Source: Rhizobium leguminosarum (GTDB lineage: Bacteria; Pseudomonadota; Alphaproteobacteria; Rhizobiales; Rhizobiaceae). From it: DNA of 64,000 nucleotides. The translations under genes and the position numbers were made by a program. The first letter of the stretch is position 1; the number at the start of each line of letters is the position of its first letter. This document shows, one piece after another, positions 46,079 through 56,322 of this stretch. Where the stretch lies: assembly GCF_001652265.1 (NCBI RefSeq), contig NZ_LWBS01000165.1, forward strand, positions 1 through 64,000. The letters run 5' to 3'. The notes under the pieces are model-generated. The model saw only the letters and a list, made by a program, of their open reading frames with translations, had not been told where the DNA came from and made no database searches.

Positions 46079-46321
46079 TGGATTCCGGAATCGTTACGAA
46101 TTGGCATTTGCAATTTTTCGCCGCTGCCGTTTATAGTCCAATTCCATAGGGTTACGATTTTTCCGATGTGCATTGCGTGCCGGCCTTCCTTTTCCAAGGG
46201 ATTGAAAGCCGGGGGAATCACGGGGGCAAAAGCCCCTCGTTCACAGCAGCAAGACATGAACAGCATCACTTCATCTTGAGGTTGGCGGCAGTGAATCGGC
46301 CGTCGAGATTGGAGGACCGGT

Positions 46322-47497
46322 ATGACTTACTCGCTTCGACAGATGGTGGTGCTTGGCTGTATTGCCGCATTCATGCCTCTCCCCGCGCTGGCCCAGAGCG
46401 CCCCGCCGCCCCCGCCCGTCACCGTCGCCAAGCCTGTCGTGCGCGATGTCGTCGACAGCGACGAGTTCATCGGCCGTTTCGAGCCCGTCGACGAAGTCTC
46501 CGTCCGTTCGCGCGTCGGTGGTTACCTGGAGGAAATCCATTTCCAGGACGGCGCCCTGGTCAAGCAGGGCGATCTGCTCTTCGTCATCGACCAGCGGCCG
46601 TTCGTCACCGCGCTCAATCAGGCAAAGGCGGCACTCGAAGCCTCGCAATCCGCCCTGGTCTTTGCCGATGCGCAGTATAAGCGCGCGCAATCGCTTGCTT
46701 CGAGCGGCAGCCAATCGGCGCAGACGCTGGACGATCGCCGCCGCGAATTCGATTCGGCTGAGGCCAATGTCCGCGGCGCCCAGGCTGCCGCCGATCGCGC
46801 ATCTCTCGATATGGAATATACCGAAATCAAAGCGCCGCTCAGCGGCCGCATCGACCGCCGCCTGATCTCCGCCGGCAACCTCGTGCAAACCGACCAGACC
46901 ATTCTCACGACGATCGTTTCTCTCGACCCGATCGATTTCTATTTCGACGTCGATGAGCGCCGCCTGCTGAATTTTGCCGACACGGCCCGCAAGCTGGGAA
47001 AGGATCTCCAGCAGGGCGGTGGCGGACTGGATGTATCCGTCACGATCTCCGATCCCAATGCCAAACCATTCAAGGGAAAGCTCGATTTCGCCGAAAATCG
47101 GGTCGACAATGAGAGCGGCACCATTCGTCTGCGTGCCCGCTTCCCCAACCCCGATCTCGTCCTTCAGCCCGGCCTCTTCGGTCGCATACAGGTCGAAGCC
47201 TCGAACACCTACCAGGCCATTCTCGTCCCCGACGAGGCGATAGGCTCGGACCAGAATGAGCGCGTCGTTTATGTCGTCGCCGAAGACGGCACGGTGTCGA
47301 CCAAGCCCGTAAGGCCTGGGCCGAGGCTCTACGGCTACCGCATCATACGCGAGGGCCTCGATGGCACCGAGACGATCATTGTCAACGGCCTGATGCGCGC
47401 CCGGCCGGGTGCAAAGATTACGCCTCAGATGACCGAACTGCCGCAGGAGCGGCAGGACACTGCGCCCGAAACGGCCGGCGCGGAGAGCGGACAATGA
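46322..47497 (+). CDS. RND efflux periplasmic adaptor, second system
   Basis: A 391-residue adaptor with a Sec signal peptide (MTYSLRQMVVLG, cleavage near ALAQ|SA). Lipoyl motif VRSRVGGYLEEIHFQDGALVKQGD, helical hairpin (about 95-165) and C-terminal beta domains. The ATG at 46322 has GGAGG seven bases upstream. The last bases overlap the pump gene (ATGA). Its sequence differs from the adaptor at 35263. Confidence 0.93.
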   Translation: MTYSLRQMVVLGCIAAFMPLPALAQSAPPPPPVTVAKPVVRDVVDSDEFIGRFEPVDEVSVRSRVGGYLEEIHFQDGALVKQGDLLFVIDQRPFVTALNQAKAALEASQSALVFADAQYKRAQSLASSGSQSAQTLDDRRREFDSAEANVRGAQAAADRASLDMEYTEIKAPLSGRIDRRLISAGNLVQTDQTILTTIVSLDPIDFYFDVDERRLLNFADTARKLGKDLQQGGGGLDVSVTISDPNAKPFKGKLDFAENRVDNESGTIRLRARFPNPDLVLQPGLFGRIQVEASNTYQAILVPDEAIGSDQNERVVYVVAEDGTVSTKPVRPGPRLYGYRIIREGLDGTETIIVNGLMRARPGAKITPQMTELPQERQDTAPETAGAESGQ

Positions 47498-50400
47498 GAT
47501 TTGCTCATTTTTTCGTGGACCGGCCGATCTTTGCGGCCGTGATCTCGATCCTGCTTCTCGTCGTCGGCGGCATTGCCTATACGCAGCTGCCGGTATCGCA
47601 GTATCCTGAGATAGCGCCGCCGACCATCGTCGTGCGCACCTCTTATCCGGGTGCCGACCCGCAGACGATCGCCGATACCGTTTCGACGCCGCTCGAACAG
47701 CAGATCAACGGCGTCGAAGACATGCTTTATATGTCTTCTTACTCCAGCGCCGACGGCGCCATGTCGCTGACGATCACCTTCAAGCTCGGCACTGATCTCG
47801 ACAAGGTCCAGGTGCTTGTCCAGAACCGCGTTTCCATCGCCCTTCCCCGTCTTCCCGAAGAAGTCCAGCGGCTTGGCGTGACCACCGACAAAAGCTCGCC
47901 GGATCTGATGATGGTGGTGCATCTGCTGTCGCCGTCGCACCGCTATGACCAGCTTTACGTCTCGAATTACGCCCGCAACCGCATCCGCGACGTTCTCGTG
48001 CGCCTTGACGGCGTCGGCGACGTGCAGATCTTTGGCGAGCGCCAGTATTCGATGCGAATCTGGCTGGATCCGGAAAAGCTCTCCGCTTACGGGATGACAT
48101 CAGATGACGTCGTCTCCGCATTGAGAGACCAGAACGTTCAGGTATCAGGCGGCAAGATCGGTGCCCCACCCGTCACCGGCAAGAATGCATTCGAATATAC
48201 GGTGCGAACGGACGGCCGCTTCTCCGACGTGCGCGAGTTCCGATATGTCATTGTGAAATCGACGACATCGGGCCGGCTCGTGCAGTTGCAGGATGTCGCC
48301 CGGATAGAACTCGGCGCACAGGATTACGTCACTAATAGTTATCTCAACAACGATCCGGCAGTTGCTCTCGGCATCTTCGCCCGGCCGGGAACCAACGCCC
48401 TGGACACGGCCCATCAAGTCCAGACGCTGATGAAGGACATATCCCAGAATTTCCCGCCGGGTCTGGAATATCGTATCGTCTACGACACGACTGAATTCAT
48501 CTCGGATTCGATCACCGAGGTCTATAGGACCATCGCCGAAGCGGCCATCCTGGTGGCGATTGTCGTTCTTGTCTTCCTGCAATCCTGGCGAACCGCGATC
48601 ATTCCAATCATTGCCATCCCGGTATCGCTGATCGGCACCTTCGCCGTCCTGCTCGCCTTCGGCTTCTCGCTCAACATGCTCACCCTGTTCGGCCTCGTGC
48701 TGGCGATCGGTATCGTCGTCGACGACGCGATCGTGGTGGTGGAAAACGTCGAGCGCAATCTGGCACGCGGCATGACACCGAAGCAGGCGTCCCATGTCAC
48801 GATGGACGAAGTCGGAACCGCCGTCGTCGCCATCTCGCTGGTGCTGATCGCCGTGTTCGTGCCGACAGCCTTCATTCCAGGCATCTCTGGCCAGTTCTAC
48901 AGGCAGTTCGCGGTCACGATCTCCGTCACCACTGCAATTTCCGCATTGAATTCGCTCACGCTGTCGCCCGCCCTTGCAGGCATATTGCTGAAAACCCATG
49001 ACCATGAAACCAAGCGCACGAATGTCGCATCCCGTCTGGGAAGAGGGCTTGCAGACGGCTTCAATCATGGATTCGATCGGCTGAGTTCCGGCTATTCATG
49101 GACCGTCCGGCATCTGGTCAGCAGTTGGGTTGGGTTGACAGCCGCAATGGTCACCTTCGTCTGCCTGCTGGGAGCGACCTGGTACATGGGCACGAAAGTT
49201 CCCGCGGGCTTTATCCCGACCATGGACCAGGGTTACGCCATCATCGTCATACAGCTACCGGACGGCGCCTCGCTCGCGCGTACCGATGCCGTCGTCAAAC
49301 AGGTGGGCGATATCGCCCGCACCGTGCCCGGCGTCGGCAACGCCGTGCAGTTTGCCGGCTTCAGCGGGGCGACGTTCACCAATGCCTCGAATGCCGGCGT
49401 CGTCTTCGTCCCGTTCAAATCCTTTGCCGAACGTGAAGAAGGCGGGGAGAACGCCAACAAGATCATCGGCGAGCTATACGGCAAGCTGCAAAGCATCCAG
49501 GAAGCCTTCATCATCGCCATCCCGCCGCCATCCGTGCGTGGCGTCGGCAACTCCGGCGGCTTCAAGATGCAGATTTCCGATCTCGAAAACGCCGACATGA
49601 CGCGCGTGCTCGGCCTCGCCCGGCAGATGATGGGTGCGGCGGCAACGACCGAGGGGCTGACCGGCGTCTTTACGACATTCTCCGATGCGAGCCCGCAATA
49701 TTTCCTGGCGATCGACCGCGACAAGGCACGTTTCCTGAATGTGCCGATCCCCAATATCTTCAACGCCCTTTCCATCAATCTCGGCGTCGCCTACGTGAAC
49801 GATTTCAATGCGTTCGGCCGCGTCTACCAGGTTCGCGCCCAGGCCGACCGGCAATACCGCATGGACCGGGAAGACATCCTTGCCCTGAAGGTCCGCTCGG
49901 CGACCGGGGCGCTGGTTCCGCTTGGAACCTTGATGGACATCCAGGATGCCAGCGGCCCGGCGCTTGTCCAGCGCTACAACATGTACGTCTCGGTGCCGCT
50001 TCAGGGCAATCCGACGCCTGGCACGTCGACGGGCGATGCCATCGCCAAGATGGAGGCCTTAGCAGCGAAGATCCTGCCGCAGGGGACGACTTTCGAATGG
50101 ACGGAACTTGCCTATCAGGAGACCCACACCGGCAATACGGCCATCTACATCTTCGCCTTGTCTGTCGTCTTCGTCTTCCTGGCACTTGCAGCACAATATG
50201 AAAGCTGGGTTCTGCCCTTGGCGATCATTCTCATCGTCCCGCTGGCGGTGCTCGCGGCGCTGATCGGGGTCTCACTGAGGGGAATGGACAACAACGTACT
50301 GACCCAGATCGGCCTGATCGTCCTGATCGGCCTTGCGGCCAAGAACGCCATTCTGATCGTCGAGTTCGCCAGGCAGGCGGAAGAGGAAGGCAAGTCGCCG

Positions 50401-50682
50401 GTCGAGGCAGCCATCGAGGCCAGCCATCTTCGCCTGCGCCCGATCCTGATGACAGCATTCGCCTTCATCTTCGGTGTTCTGCCGCTTGCCATCGCCACCG
50501 GTCCCGGCGCCGAAATGCGCCAGTCGCTCGGCACCGCCGTGTTCTCGGGCATGCTCGGTGTAACCTTCTTCGGCCTGTTCCTGACACCGGTCTTCTACGT
50601 CGTGCTGCGCCGCTGGCGCCGTAACCGGCCGGCCACTGTAGAACCAGCGAAGACAGAGCCGGTCGAGGAAGGGGTCGTCTGA
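47494..50682 (+). CDS. RND multidrug efflux transporter, second system
   Basis: 1062 residues, HAE-1 type. Proton-relay Asp pair in IGIVVDDAIVVVENVERNLARG and Lys in LAAKNAILIVEFARQAEE. The periplasmic porter segment FGERQYSMRIWLDPEKLSAYG replaces the equivalent in the first pump. Full length. No outer-membrane channel gene is adjacent. No regulator is adjacent on the plus strand; the MarR at 45313 is the nearest, upstream and divergent. Confidence 0.94.
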   Translation: MRFAHFFVDRPIFAAVISILLLVVGGIAYTQLPVSQYPEIAPPTIVVRTSYPGADPQTIADTVSTPLEQQINGVEDMLYMSSYSSADGAMSLTITFKLGTDLDKVQVLVQNRVSIALPRLPEEVQRLGVTTDKSSPDLMMVVHLLSPSHRYDQLYVSNYARNRIRDVLVRLDGVGDVQIFGERQYSMRIWLDPEKLSAYGMTSDDVVSALRDQNVQVSGGKIGAPPVTGKNAFEYTVRTDGRFSDVREFRYVIVKSTTSGRLVQLQDVARIELGAQDYVTNSYLNNDPAVALGIFARPGTNALDTAHQVQTLMKDISQNFPPGLEYRIVYDTTEFISDSITEVYRTIAEAAILVAIVVLVFLQSWRTAIIPIIAIPVSLIGTFAVLLAFGFSLNMLTLFGLVLAIGIVVDDAIVVVENVERNLARGMTPKQASHVTMDEVGTAVVAISLVLIAVFVPTAFIPGISGQFYRQFAVTISVTTAISALNSLTLSPALAGILLKTHDHETKRTNVASRLGRGLADGFNHGFDRLSSGYSWTVRHLVSSWVGLTAAMVTFVCLLGATWYMGTKVPAGFIPTMDQGYAIIVIQLPDGASLARTDAVVKQVGDIARTVPGVGNAVQFAGFSGATFTNASNAGVVFVPFKSFAEREEGGENANKIIGELYGKLQSIQEAFIIAIPPPSVRGVGNSGGFKMQISDLENADMTRVLGLARQMMGAAATTEGLTGVFTTFSDASPQYFLAIDRDKARFLNVPIPNIFNALSINLGVAYVNDFNAFGRVYQVRAQADRQYRMDREDILALKVRSATGALVPLGTLMDIQDASGPALVQRYNMYVSVPLQGNPTPGTSTGDAIAKMEALAAKILPQGTTFEWTELAYQETHTGNTAIYIFALSVVFVFLALAAQYESWVLPLAIILIVPLAVLAALIGVSLRGMDNNVLTQIGLIVLIGLAAKNAILIVEFARQAEEEGKSPVEAAIEASHLRLRPILMTAFAFIFGVLPLAIATGPGAEMRQSLGTAVFSGMLGVTFFGLFLTPVFYVVLRRWRRNRPATVEPAKTEPVEEGVV

Positions 50683-50716
50683 GACGATCCCGTCCGGCTC
50701 TCGCGAACCAAGGAAG

Positions 50717-51454
50717 TCAGGTGGAAAACAGGTGCACCTTGCCCTGCCACAGGCGGGCGACGGTGAGCCTGCCGCTGCGAAAGGCGCGCGTATCGAGATT
50801 GAGCCGCCTCGGCCGTATGTCGGGTTCGTCGTTCGGCGTATGACCGTGAACGACGAGTTTCGGCAACGGCACCCGGCTTTCGAGAAACCGCTGGCGGATG
50901 AGGACCAGATCCTCGTCCGTCTGCTCGCTGAGCGGCAGCTTCGGATTGATGCCAGCATGCACGAAAATCACGCTTGGAGTCTCCAGCATGACGGGCAGCG
51001 CCCGCATGAAATCGATATGCGTGCGCGGCAGCGATTGGCGGATGAAAGCATCGAGCTTCGCGCCGGAGGGAAAGACCAGCGGCAGGTGCTCCGGATCGAG
51101 GCCATAGGATTTGAGCGACTCCGCCGACCCCATCTGCATCCAATCTTCATAGGAGATCCAGCCGTCGACATAGTCGAGCATGGCGACTTCGTGATTGCCG
51201 GCAAGGCAGATGCGGTCGAATCCATCTGGCGGTGGCTCCATGAGATGGGCGATCACCTGTGACGATTCCGGGCCGCGGTCGATATAGTCGCCGAGCGTGA
51301 CGATCAGCTTACGCCCGGGCAACTGCGCGCCGTCACGCAGGATCGCCTCCTCGGCTTTCACAAGCAGATCGTACCGACCGTGAATGTCGCCGATCGCATA
51401 GGTTGGAATAGCGGCAATATCCAGCTTCAGACGCGGTCTCGGCTGGCGTGCCAT
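50717..51454 (-). CDS. Serine/threonine (PP2A-like) metallophosphatase
   Basis: 245 residues from ATG at 51454, chosen for GAGG eight bases upstream; a longer frame starts at 51496. Metal-site motifs are complete: YAIGDIHGRYDLL, VTLGDYIDRGP, LAGNHE, IFVHAGINP and LVVHGHTP. The family includes bacterial PrpA/PrpB protein phosphatases and diadenosine tetraphosphatases; the substrate is unknown. It converges with the RND pump gene. Confidence 0.88.
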   Translation of the reverse strand: MARQPRPRLKLDIAAIPTYAIGDIHGRYDLLVKAEEAILRDGAQLPGRKLIVTLGDYIDRGPESSQVIAHLMEPPPDGFDRICLAGNHEVAMLDYVDGWISYEDWMQMGSAESLKSYGLDPEHLPLVFPSGAKLDAFIRQSLPRTHIDFMRALPVMLETPSVIFVHAGINPKLPLSEQTDEDLVLIRQRFLESRVPLPKLVVHGHTPNDEPDIRPRRLNLDTRAFRSGRLTVARLWQGKVHLFST

Positions 51455-51657
51455 TTTCGAAACCTCGCTGTTGCGAGCACGAGAGTCGCTCATCATATTT
51501 CTCGGTTAAGGAAGCCCCACCTAACCGTAAGTAGAGTGGAGGACAAGGCAATCAAGCTGGTAAGAAAATTCAAAGCACACGGGTTTTGTAGAAAAACCGG
51601 CCTTATCATTCGAGGGGTAATCCCTCACTCCTGTATCCGTCGAGAAAAGAGTGACCG

Positions 51658-52785
51658 ATGGGAACGGTATCACAGTTTCATGAGAGCCTGAGGCCTCCCG
51701 CGCATCGCATCGAAAGCGAAGAGGAGGCGATATCCACGGCCCGCGGCCTTGCCGCCGCATTCCGGCATCAGGAGAGCGAGCGCGATATCAACCGCATCCT
51801 GCCCTTTGCCGAGCTTGACGCGCTGTCGGTATCGGGACTGACGGCAATCACTGTTCCGCCCGACCATGAGGGGCTCGACGTGTCGAACGCCCTGCTCGCC
51901 GAAATCGTTGCAATCATCGCCGAGGGCGATGCTTCGATCGGTGAGGCGCTGGAAAATCATTTTTGCGCGCTGGAAACGCTCCGCACCCAGGCTGCCGAGG
52001 ATCTGAAGGCATCGCTGTTTGCCCGTGTGCTGCTCGGCGACCGCTTTTCGGGCGCCGCCTTCACCGACGTGGCCGAACTGACCGCTGAAGGGCCAGGCTA
52101 CCGGCTGAGCGGGCGCACGCGGCAGGCACCCGGTATTCTATTTGCCGACTGGATCGCCGCTGCCGCCACCGCTCCGCCCAGCCGCCCGGTGACGCTCTAC
52201 CTCGCACGCACCGACGAGGGCGTGCAGGTGGTCGACGATTGGGACGGCTTCGGCCAGCGCACCAATGGATCGGCGACGGCGATCGTTGGCACGCTTCACG
52301 TCAATGCCGATGCGATTGCCGCGGCCCCCTCGTCCGGATATTCGACCGGCATCTCGCTTGGCCTGCTGCTCAAGGCCGGTGTCAGCCTGGGCATCGCCCG
52401 GGCCGCATGGAGCGACCTGATGGCCGCGATAGGCGATCGCAGCACGACCGTCCTTCCCCGGATCGGCGAACGTGCCATCCGCATCGAAGCGACGGCGGCA
52501 GCCTTGGAACGGGCTGGCCGCAAACTCGACATTGCCCAGGTCAATCCCGTTGAGGCCGCGATGGCGGACGCGCATTTCTCCGCCTCGGCGGCCGTAATCC
52601 TTGCCGGGGAAACGGCGCTCGACACCGCAAATGCGCTGTTCGAACTTGCAGGGGAAACATCGGCGGGCATCGGCCTCAATCTCGACCGCCATTGGCGCAA
52701 TGCCCGCATTCACGCGCTATCGCTGGCGCGGGATAAGTTGCTGCACACCGCAGGCGAATATATGTCAGAGCCTGGGAGGACCTAA
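51658..52785 (+). CDS. Acyl-CoA dehydrogenase-like flavoprotein (SfnB type)
   Basis: 375 residues with the three-domain acyl-CoA dehydrogenase layout (N-terminal helices, beta middle domain around YRLSGRTRQAPGILFADW, C-terminal helical bundle from about 230). It is like SfnB/DszC proteins, which take part in use of organosulfur compounds, not fatty-acid oxidation. The substrate is unknown. It ends 2 bp from the stop of the convergent Rrf2 regulator. Confidence 0.78.
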   Translation: MGTVSQFHESLRPPAHRIESEEEAISTARGLAAAFRHQESERDINRILPFAELDALSVSGLTAITVPPDHEGLDVSNALLAEIVAIIAEGDASIGEALENHFCALETLRTQAAEDLKASLFARVLLGDRFSGAAFTDVAELTAEGPGYRLSGRTRQAPGILFADWIAAAATAPPSRPVTLYLARTDEGVQVVDDWDGFGQRTNGSATAIVGTLHVNADAIAAAPSSGYSTGISLGLLLKAGVSLGIARAAWSDLMAAIGDRSTTVLPRIGERAIRIEATAAALERAGRKLDIAQVNPVEAAMADAHFSASAAVILAGETALDTANALFELAGETSAGIGLNLDRHWRNARIHALSLARDKLLHTAGEYMSEPGRT

Positions 52786-52786
52786 T

Positions 52787-53251
52787 TCAACTGGCGGCGG
52801 AGATCGGGAATTCTTCCCTCGCGCCGTCGATGCGGCCGCCGTCGGCGACGAACTGCTCGAGGGTCATATTGTCGAGAATGGCGGCGATCGCGTCCCGAAC
52901 CTCGGTCATCGAGCGCCGCACCTGACAGGTTTCCGGATCGGCACAGTCGTCGCAGGCCTCGTAAGCCGTACGGCTGGCGCAGCGGATCGGCGCTAAGGGC
53001 CCGTCGAGCGTGCGGATGACATGGCCGATGCGGATTTCGGTTGCCGGCCGCGACAGGGAATAGCCGCCGCCCGGTCCCTTCTTCGAGCGCAGGATGCCGA
53101 CATTGCGCAGTTCGAGCAGGATGGTATCGAGAAACTTCTTCGGGATATTGTTACGGGCGGCGATGTCATTGATGAAGGCAGTCTCGCCCGGCGCCAGCTG
53201 CGCCAGGTCGACCAGCGCCTTCAGCCCGTATTTTCCCTTTTTCGTCAACAT
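52787..53251 (-). CDS. Rrf2 family transcriptional regulator with Cys cluster
   Basis: 154 residues. Winged HTH at the N-terminus (MLTKKGKYGLKALVDLAQLA, IPKKFLDTILLELRNVGILRS-type recognition region with KKGPGGGYSLSRP wing). Four Cys occur in the segment RCASRTAYEACDDCADPETC (about residues 90-110), which may bind an Fe-S cluster as in IscR/RirA relatives or act as a CymR-like sulfur sensor. The start at 53251 removes a non-conserved 24-residue extension. It pairs with the SfnB-like gene, suggesting sulfur control (inference). Confidence 0.85.
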   Translation of the reverse strand: MLTKKGKYGLKALVDLAQLAPGETAFINDIAARNNIPKKFLDTILLELRNVGILRSKKGPGGGYSLSRPATEIRIGHVIRTLDGPLAPIRCASRTAYEACDDCADPETCQVRRSMTEVRDAIAAILDNMTLEQFVADGGRIDGAREEFPISAAS

Positions 53252-53427
53252 CGTCGTCGCCTTGTAGAAATCGCAGTATTTATCCTGCCAATAGCAGGCA
53301 AATAGCGTCAAAAGCGTGAACATACAACAAAATAGCTATTATTTATAGCTTGTATCGGCAACGTCCACAGAAACGCCCGGCAGCCTTGAGAAAGACCGAC
53401 CGCCGCGCGCCCTGCCGGCAGTCTCAG

Positions 53428-54216
53428 TCAGATCGTCTTCAGCATGCCGCCATCGACGAAATAGGTCGAGCCGATGCAATAGCTCGCACGCTCCGAACTC
53501 AGGAAGACGAAGACGTTTGCCAGCTCCTCCGGTGTGCCGAAGCGTTTGGAGGTGGCGTGCTCGTTGGCGACGCTCTGCAGGTAGCCTTCCCAGTTCCCGC
53601 CGGTTTCGGCCGTCAATTGCTTGGCGGTCTTGATCCAGTCGGGCGTCAGGATCAGGCCGGCATTGACGCAGTTGACACGGATATTGTCCTTGATGAGTTC
53701 GGTCGAGAGCGTCTTCGAAAACATCATCAGCGCCGACTTGCTGACATTGTAGATCGGCTCGTACCAGAGCGGCTGAACGGCACAGATCGAGGCGTTGTGC
53801 AGGATCACACCGCCGCCGCGCTCCTTCATCTGCGGGGCGATGCCGCGCGCCAGCCGCACGGCGGCCATCACATGCAAGTCCCAATAGGTCTGCCACTTCT
53901 CGTCGGGTGCCTCCATCACCGTCTCGTTCGATCCGGTGCCGGCATTGTTGATAAGGATATCGGCGCCGCCTTTTTCGGCCGCCGCCGCTATGATCGCCTC
54001 GGTTCCCGCAACCGTCGCCACATCGGCGACAACAGCGGCGGCGCTGACCCCGTACGTCTCGGCGATACGGGCGGCTTCCGCCTCGAGCCGTTCGCCGCCG
54101 CGCGCTGCCAGCAGGAGGTTGGCGCCCTCAGCCGCCAGTCCTTCGGCGATCGCCAGTCCGATACCGATCGACGCACCTGTTATGACGGCAGTCTTTCCCT
54201 TCAATCCGAGATCCAT
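53428..54216 (-). CDS. Short-chain dehydrogenase/reductase of sugar locus
   Basis: A 262-residue classical SDR. TGASIGIGLAIAEGLAAEG, NNAGTGSNE, Ser in LHNASICAV and YNVSKSALMM as Tyr-x3-Lys; it ends IGSTYFVDGGMLKTI. The start at 54216 has GGAGGAAGAG upstream. It diverges from the isomerase gene across 142 bp. By context it may oxidise a sugar or sugar acid. Confidence 0.9.
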   Translation of the reverse strand: MDLGLKGKTAVITGASIGIGLAIAEGLAAEGANLLLAARGGERLEAEAARIAETYGVSAAAVVADVATVAGTEAIIAAAAEKGGADILINNAGTGSNETVMEAPDEKWQTYWDLHVMAAVRLARGIAPQMKERGGGVILHNASICAVQPLWYEPIYNVSKSALMMFSKTLSTELIKDNIRVNCVNAGLILTPDWIKTAKQLTAETGGNWEGYLQSVANEHATSKRFGTPEELANVFVFLSSERASYCIGSTYFVDGGMLKTI

Positions 54217-54358
54217 CTCTTCCTCCGCAAACGGCCGGAGATCCCGGCCTGATATGCTGAATGTTCCGCCAATGAATCCCTGCGTCAAGCGCCTGAACGC
54301 CTCTTGCGGCAGGCTCCGATCTGTCGCATGCCTGCATCAACACATGGGAGGAGTTTTC

Positions 54359-55129
54359 ATGCGACGTTATTCAGCCTGCATCGAGTGGCTGTTTGCCGAA
54401 GAAGGCGACAGCTTTCCCGATCGCATCCGCCGCGCCCATGCGGCCGGCCTGACGGCGATCGAATTCTGGCGCTGGACCGACAAGGATCTGGATGCGATCG
54501 AGGCGGCGCTGAAGGAAACCGGTCTTGCCGTCTCCAGCCTCGTCGCCGAACCGATGATCGCGCTGACCAACGCAGCCAATCGGCAGGCCTGGCTGAAAGG
54601 CCTTGCCGAATCCGTCACTGTCGCAAAACGTCTCGGCGCACCGGTGCTGATTGCCCAGGCGGGCGACGATCTCCCCGATTTAAGCCGCGAGGAACAGCGT
54701 CGGGCGCTCACCGAGACGCTGAGAGCCGGCGCCGATATCCTCAAAGGCAGCGGTGTCCGCCTCGGCGTCGAGCCGCTCAACATCCGCATCGACCATGTCG
54801 GCTATTTCCTCGATTCGACCCGCGAAGGTCTCGACATCATCGATGACGTCGCTCGCCCCGAGATCGGCATCGTTTACGACATCTATCATTCCGCCGTGAT
54901 GGACGAACGCACCGAAGAGGTGCTGAACGGCCGCCTCGACCGTGTCATCCACGTCCATGTCGCCGATCACCCCGGCCGCAACGAACCGGGCTCCGGCGAT
55001 ATCGACCTTGATCACCGCCTCGGCTGGATCTTCGCCAACGGCTATGACGGCGCCGTCGGTCTGGAATACCGGCCGACCAGGCCCGGCGCGGACGCGGTCA
55101 AGGCCGCGATTGCTTCCCTCGGCGGTTAA
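54359..55129 (+). CDS. Sugar phosphate isomerase/epimerase (hydroxypyruvate isomerase-like)
   Basis: A 256-residue TIM-barrel protein of the AP-endonuclease-2 superfamily. It has the Hyi-like metal-ligand pattern: Glu in RLGVEPLNI, Asp/His in IVYDIYHSAVM, His in IHVHVADHPGRNEPGSGDID, and Glu in GLEYRP. It probably interconverts hydroxypyruvate/tartronate semialdehyde or a keto sugar. The start at 54359 follows GGGAGGAG. Its end overlaps the convergent LacI gene by 4 bp. Confidence 0.88.
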   Translation: MRRYSACIEWLFAEEGDSFPDRIRRAHAAGLTAIEFWRWTDKDLDAIEAALKETGLAVSSLVAEPMIALTNAANRQAWLKGLAESVTVAKRLGAPVLIAQAGDDLPDLSREEQRRALTETLRAGADILKGSGVRLGVEPLNIRIDHVGYFLDSTREGLDIIDDVARPEIGIVYDIYHSAVMDERTEEVLNGRLDRVIHVHVADHPGRNEPGSGDIDLDHRLGWIFANGYDGAVGLEYRPTRPGADAVKAAIASLGG

Positions 55130-56145
55130 ACCTCGGCGGCATCGACGCTTGCCACCGCCTTGCAGGGTCCGGCCGAGCGGCGCTCGATAATGCGGGAGGC
55201 AATCATGATGCGCCGCGCCGGCATGCCGGGCAGGCGTGGATTCTCGATGCGCTCGAGCAAGAGCCGCAGCCCGACCGCCCCGCATTCCTGCCCCTCCATC
55301 CTCACCGTCGTCAGCGCCGGCGAAATCTGCGTTGCCGGCGAGTAGTCGCCGAAACCGACGACCGAAATATCGTCGGGAATGCGGTATCCCTGGCCGAGCA
55401 GTTCGGAAACCACGGTCAGCGCCAGCCCGTCATGGGCGCAGAAGAAAGCCGTCGGCCGGATGCCTTTTTCCACGAGCGCTCGGAAGGCCGCGCTGAAGCC
55501 ATTCTCTTCGTCGAATTGCATAACATGAAGCAAAACGTCAGGATAACGTTCGGCGACTTCGCGGGCGCCGTAGTGCCGCTCTTGGCGTCCCCGCAGGCCT
55601 GGCATGCCATAGACGTAAACGATGGACCGATGGCCGAGCCCGACCAGATACTCCACCACCGCCTGCCCCGCCTCATGGTCGGTGCCGCCGATATGGTCGA
55701 TCTGTTCGAGCGCATCGACCCAGCCGAAACGCACGATCGGAACGCCGGTGGCACTCGCCGCCGCCACGGCCTCACGGGCATGCGGACCGACGAGCATCAG
55801 CCCGTCGCAAGTGCGCGCCAGCTCCTCCAACTGGCCGGAATCATGGGTCCAGCGTACGCGCAGCGTCATGCCAAGCCGGTGAGCCTCGCGCTGCACACCG
55901 TTCTGCACCTGCATATAGAGCTCACTGTTGACGGCGTCGAGATCGTGAAAGACAACCGCGACCTCGCCGGTAGAGCCCTGCCCGGCGGGCTTGGTATAGC
56001 CGAGGCGCTGCGCCGTCTCGCGGATCAGCGCGCGCGTTTCCTCGCTGACCCCGCTCTTGCCGGCAAGCGACCGCGACACGGCATATTTCGACAGACCGAC
56101 CTCCCGTGCGATCGTCTGCAACGTAACCCGGCCCCTGCTTCCCAC
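55126..56145 (-). CDS. LacI family transcriptional regulator
   Basis: 339 residues, GTG start at 56145 with GAGG upstream. HTH and hinge: VTLQTIAREVGLSKYAVSRSLAGKSGVSEETR. The core is a periplasmic-binding-protein-like effector domain (GFGDYSPATQISPALTTVRM is typical). It is divergent from the ABC transporter operon across 177 bp and probably represses it in the absence of sugar. I found no clear operator; a TAACG direct repeat occurs in 56210-56235. Confidence 0.92.
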   Translation of the reverse strand: MGSRGRVTLQTIAREVGLSKYAVSRSLAGKSGVSEETRALIRETAQRLGYTKPAGQGSTGEVAVVFHDLDAVNSELYMQVQNGVQREAHRLGMTLRVRWTHDSGQLEELARTCDGLMLVGPHAREAVAAASATGVPIVRFGWVDALEQIDHIGGTDHEAGQAVVEYLVGLGHRSIVYVYGMPGLRGRQERHYGAREVAERYPDVLLHVMQFDEENGFSAAFRALVEKGIRPTAFFCAHDGLALTVVSELLGQGYRIPDDISVVGFGDYSPATQISPALTTVRMEGQECGAVGLRLLLERIENPRLPGMPARRIMIASRIIERRSAGPCKAVASVDAAEV

Positions 56146-56322
56146 GTGGCACCTCAGCGTTCGATTGATGCGCGCTGGCTATAGCAATCGCGCCGATAAA
56201 GCAAATTTATACACTAACGGAAACATAACGCTTTACCTAACAATATCCAAATGTAATCTTTTCCTCATCCCAGCCCGACAGCAAAAATAATGATAAGGGC
56301 GCGGATTTTGGAGGAGATCCCT

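Noticed and set aside
56146..56322. A LacI operator palindrome
   Set aside because: Only a weak TAACG direct repeat and a 5-bp GCGCG/CGCGC inverted repeat were seen; neither is convincing.
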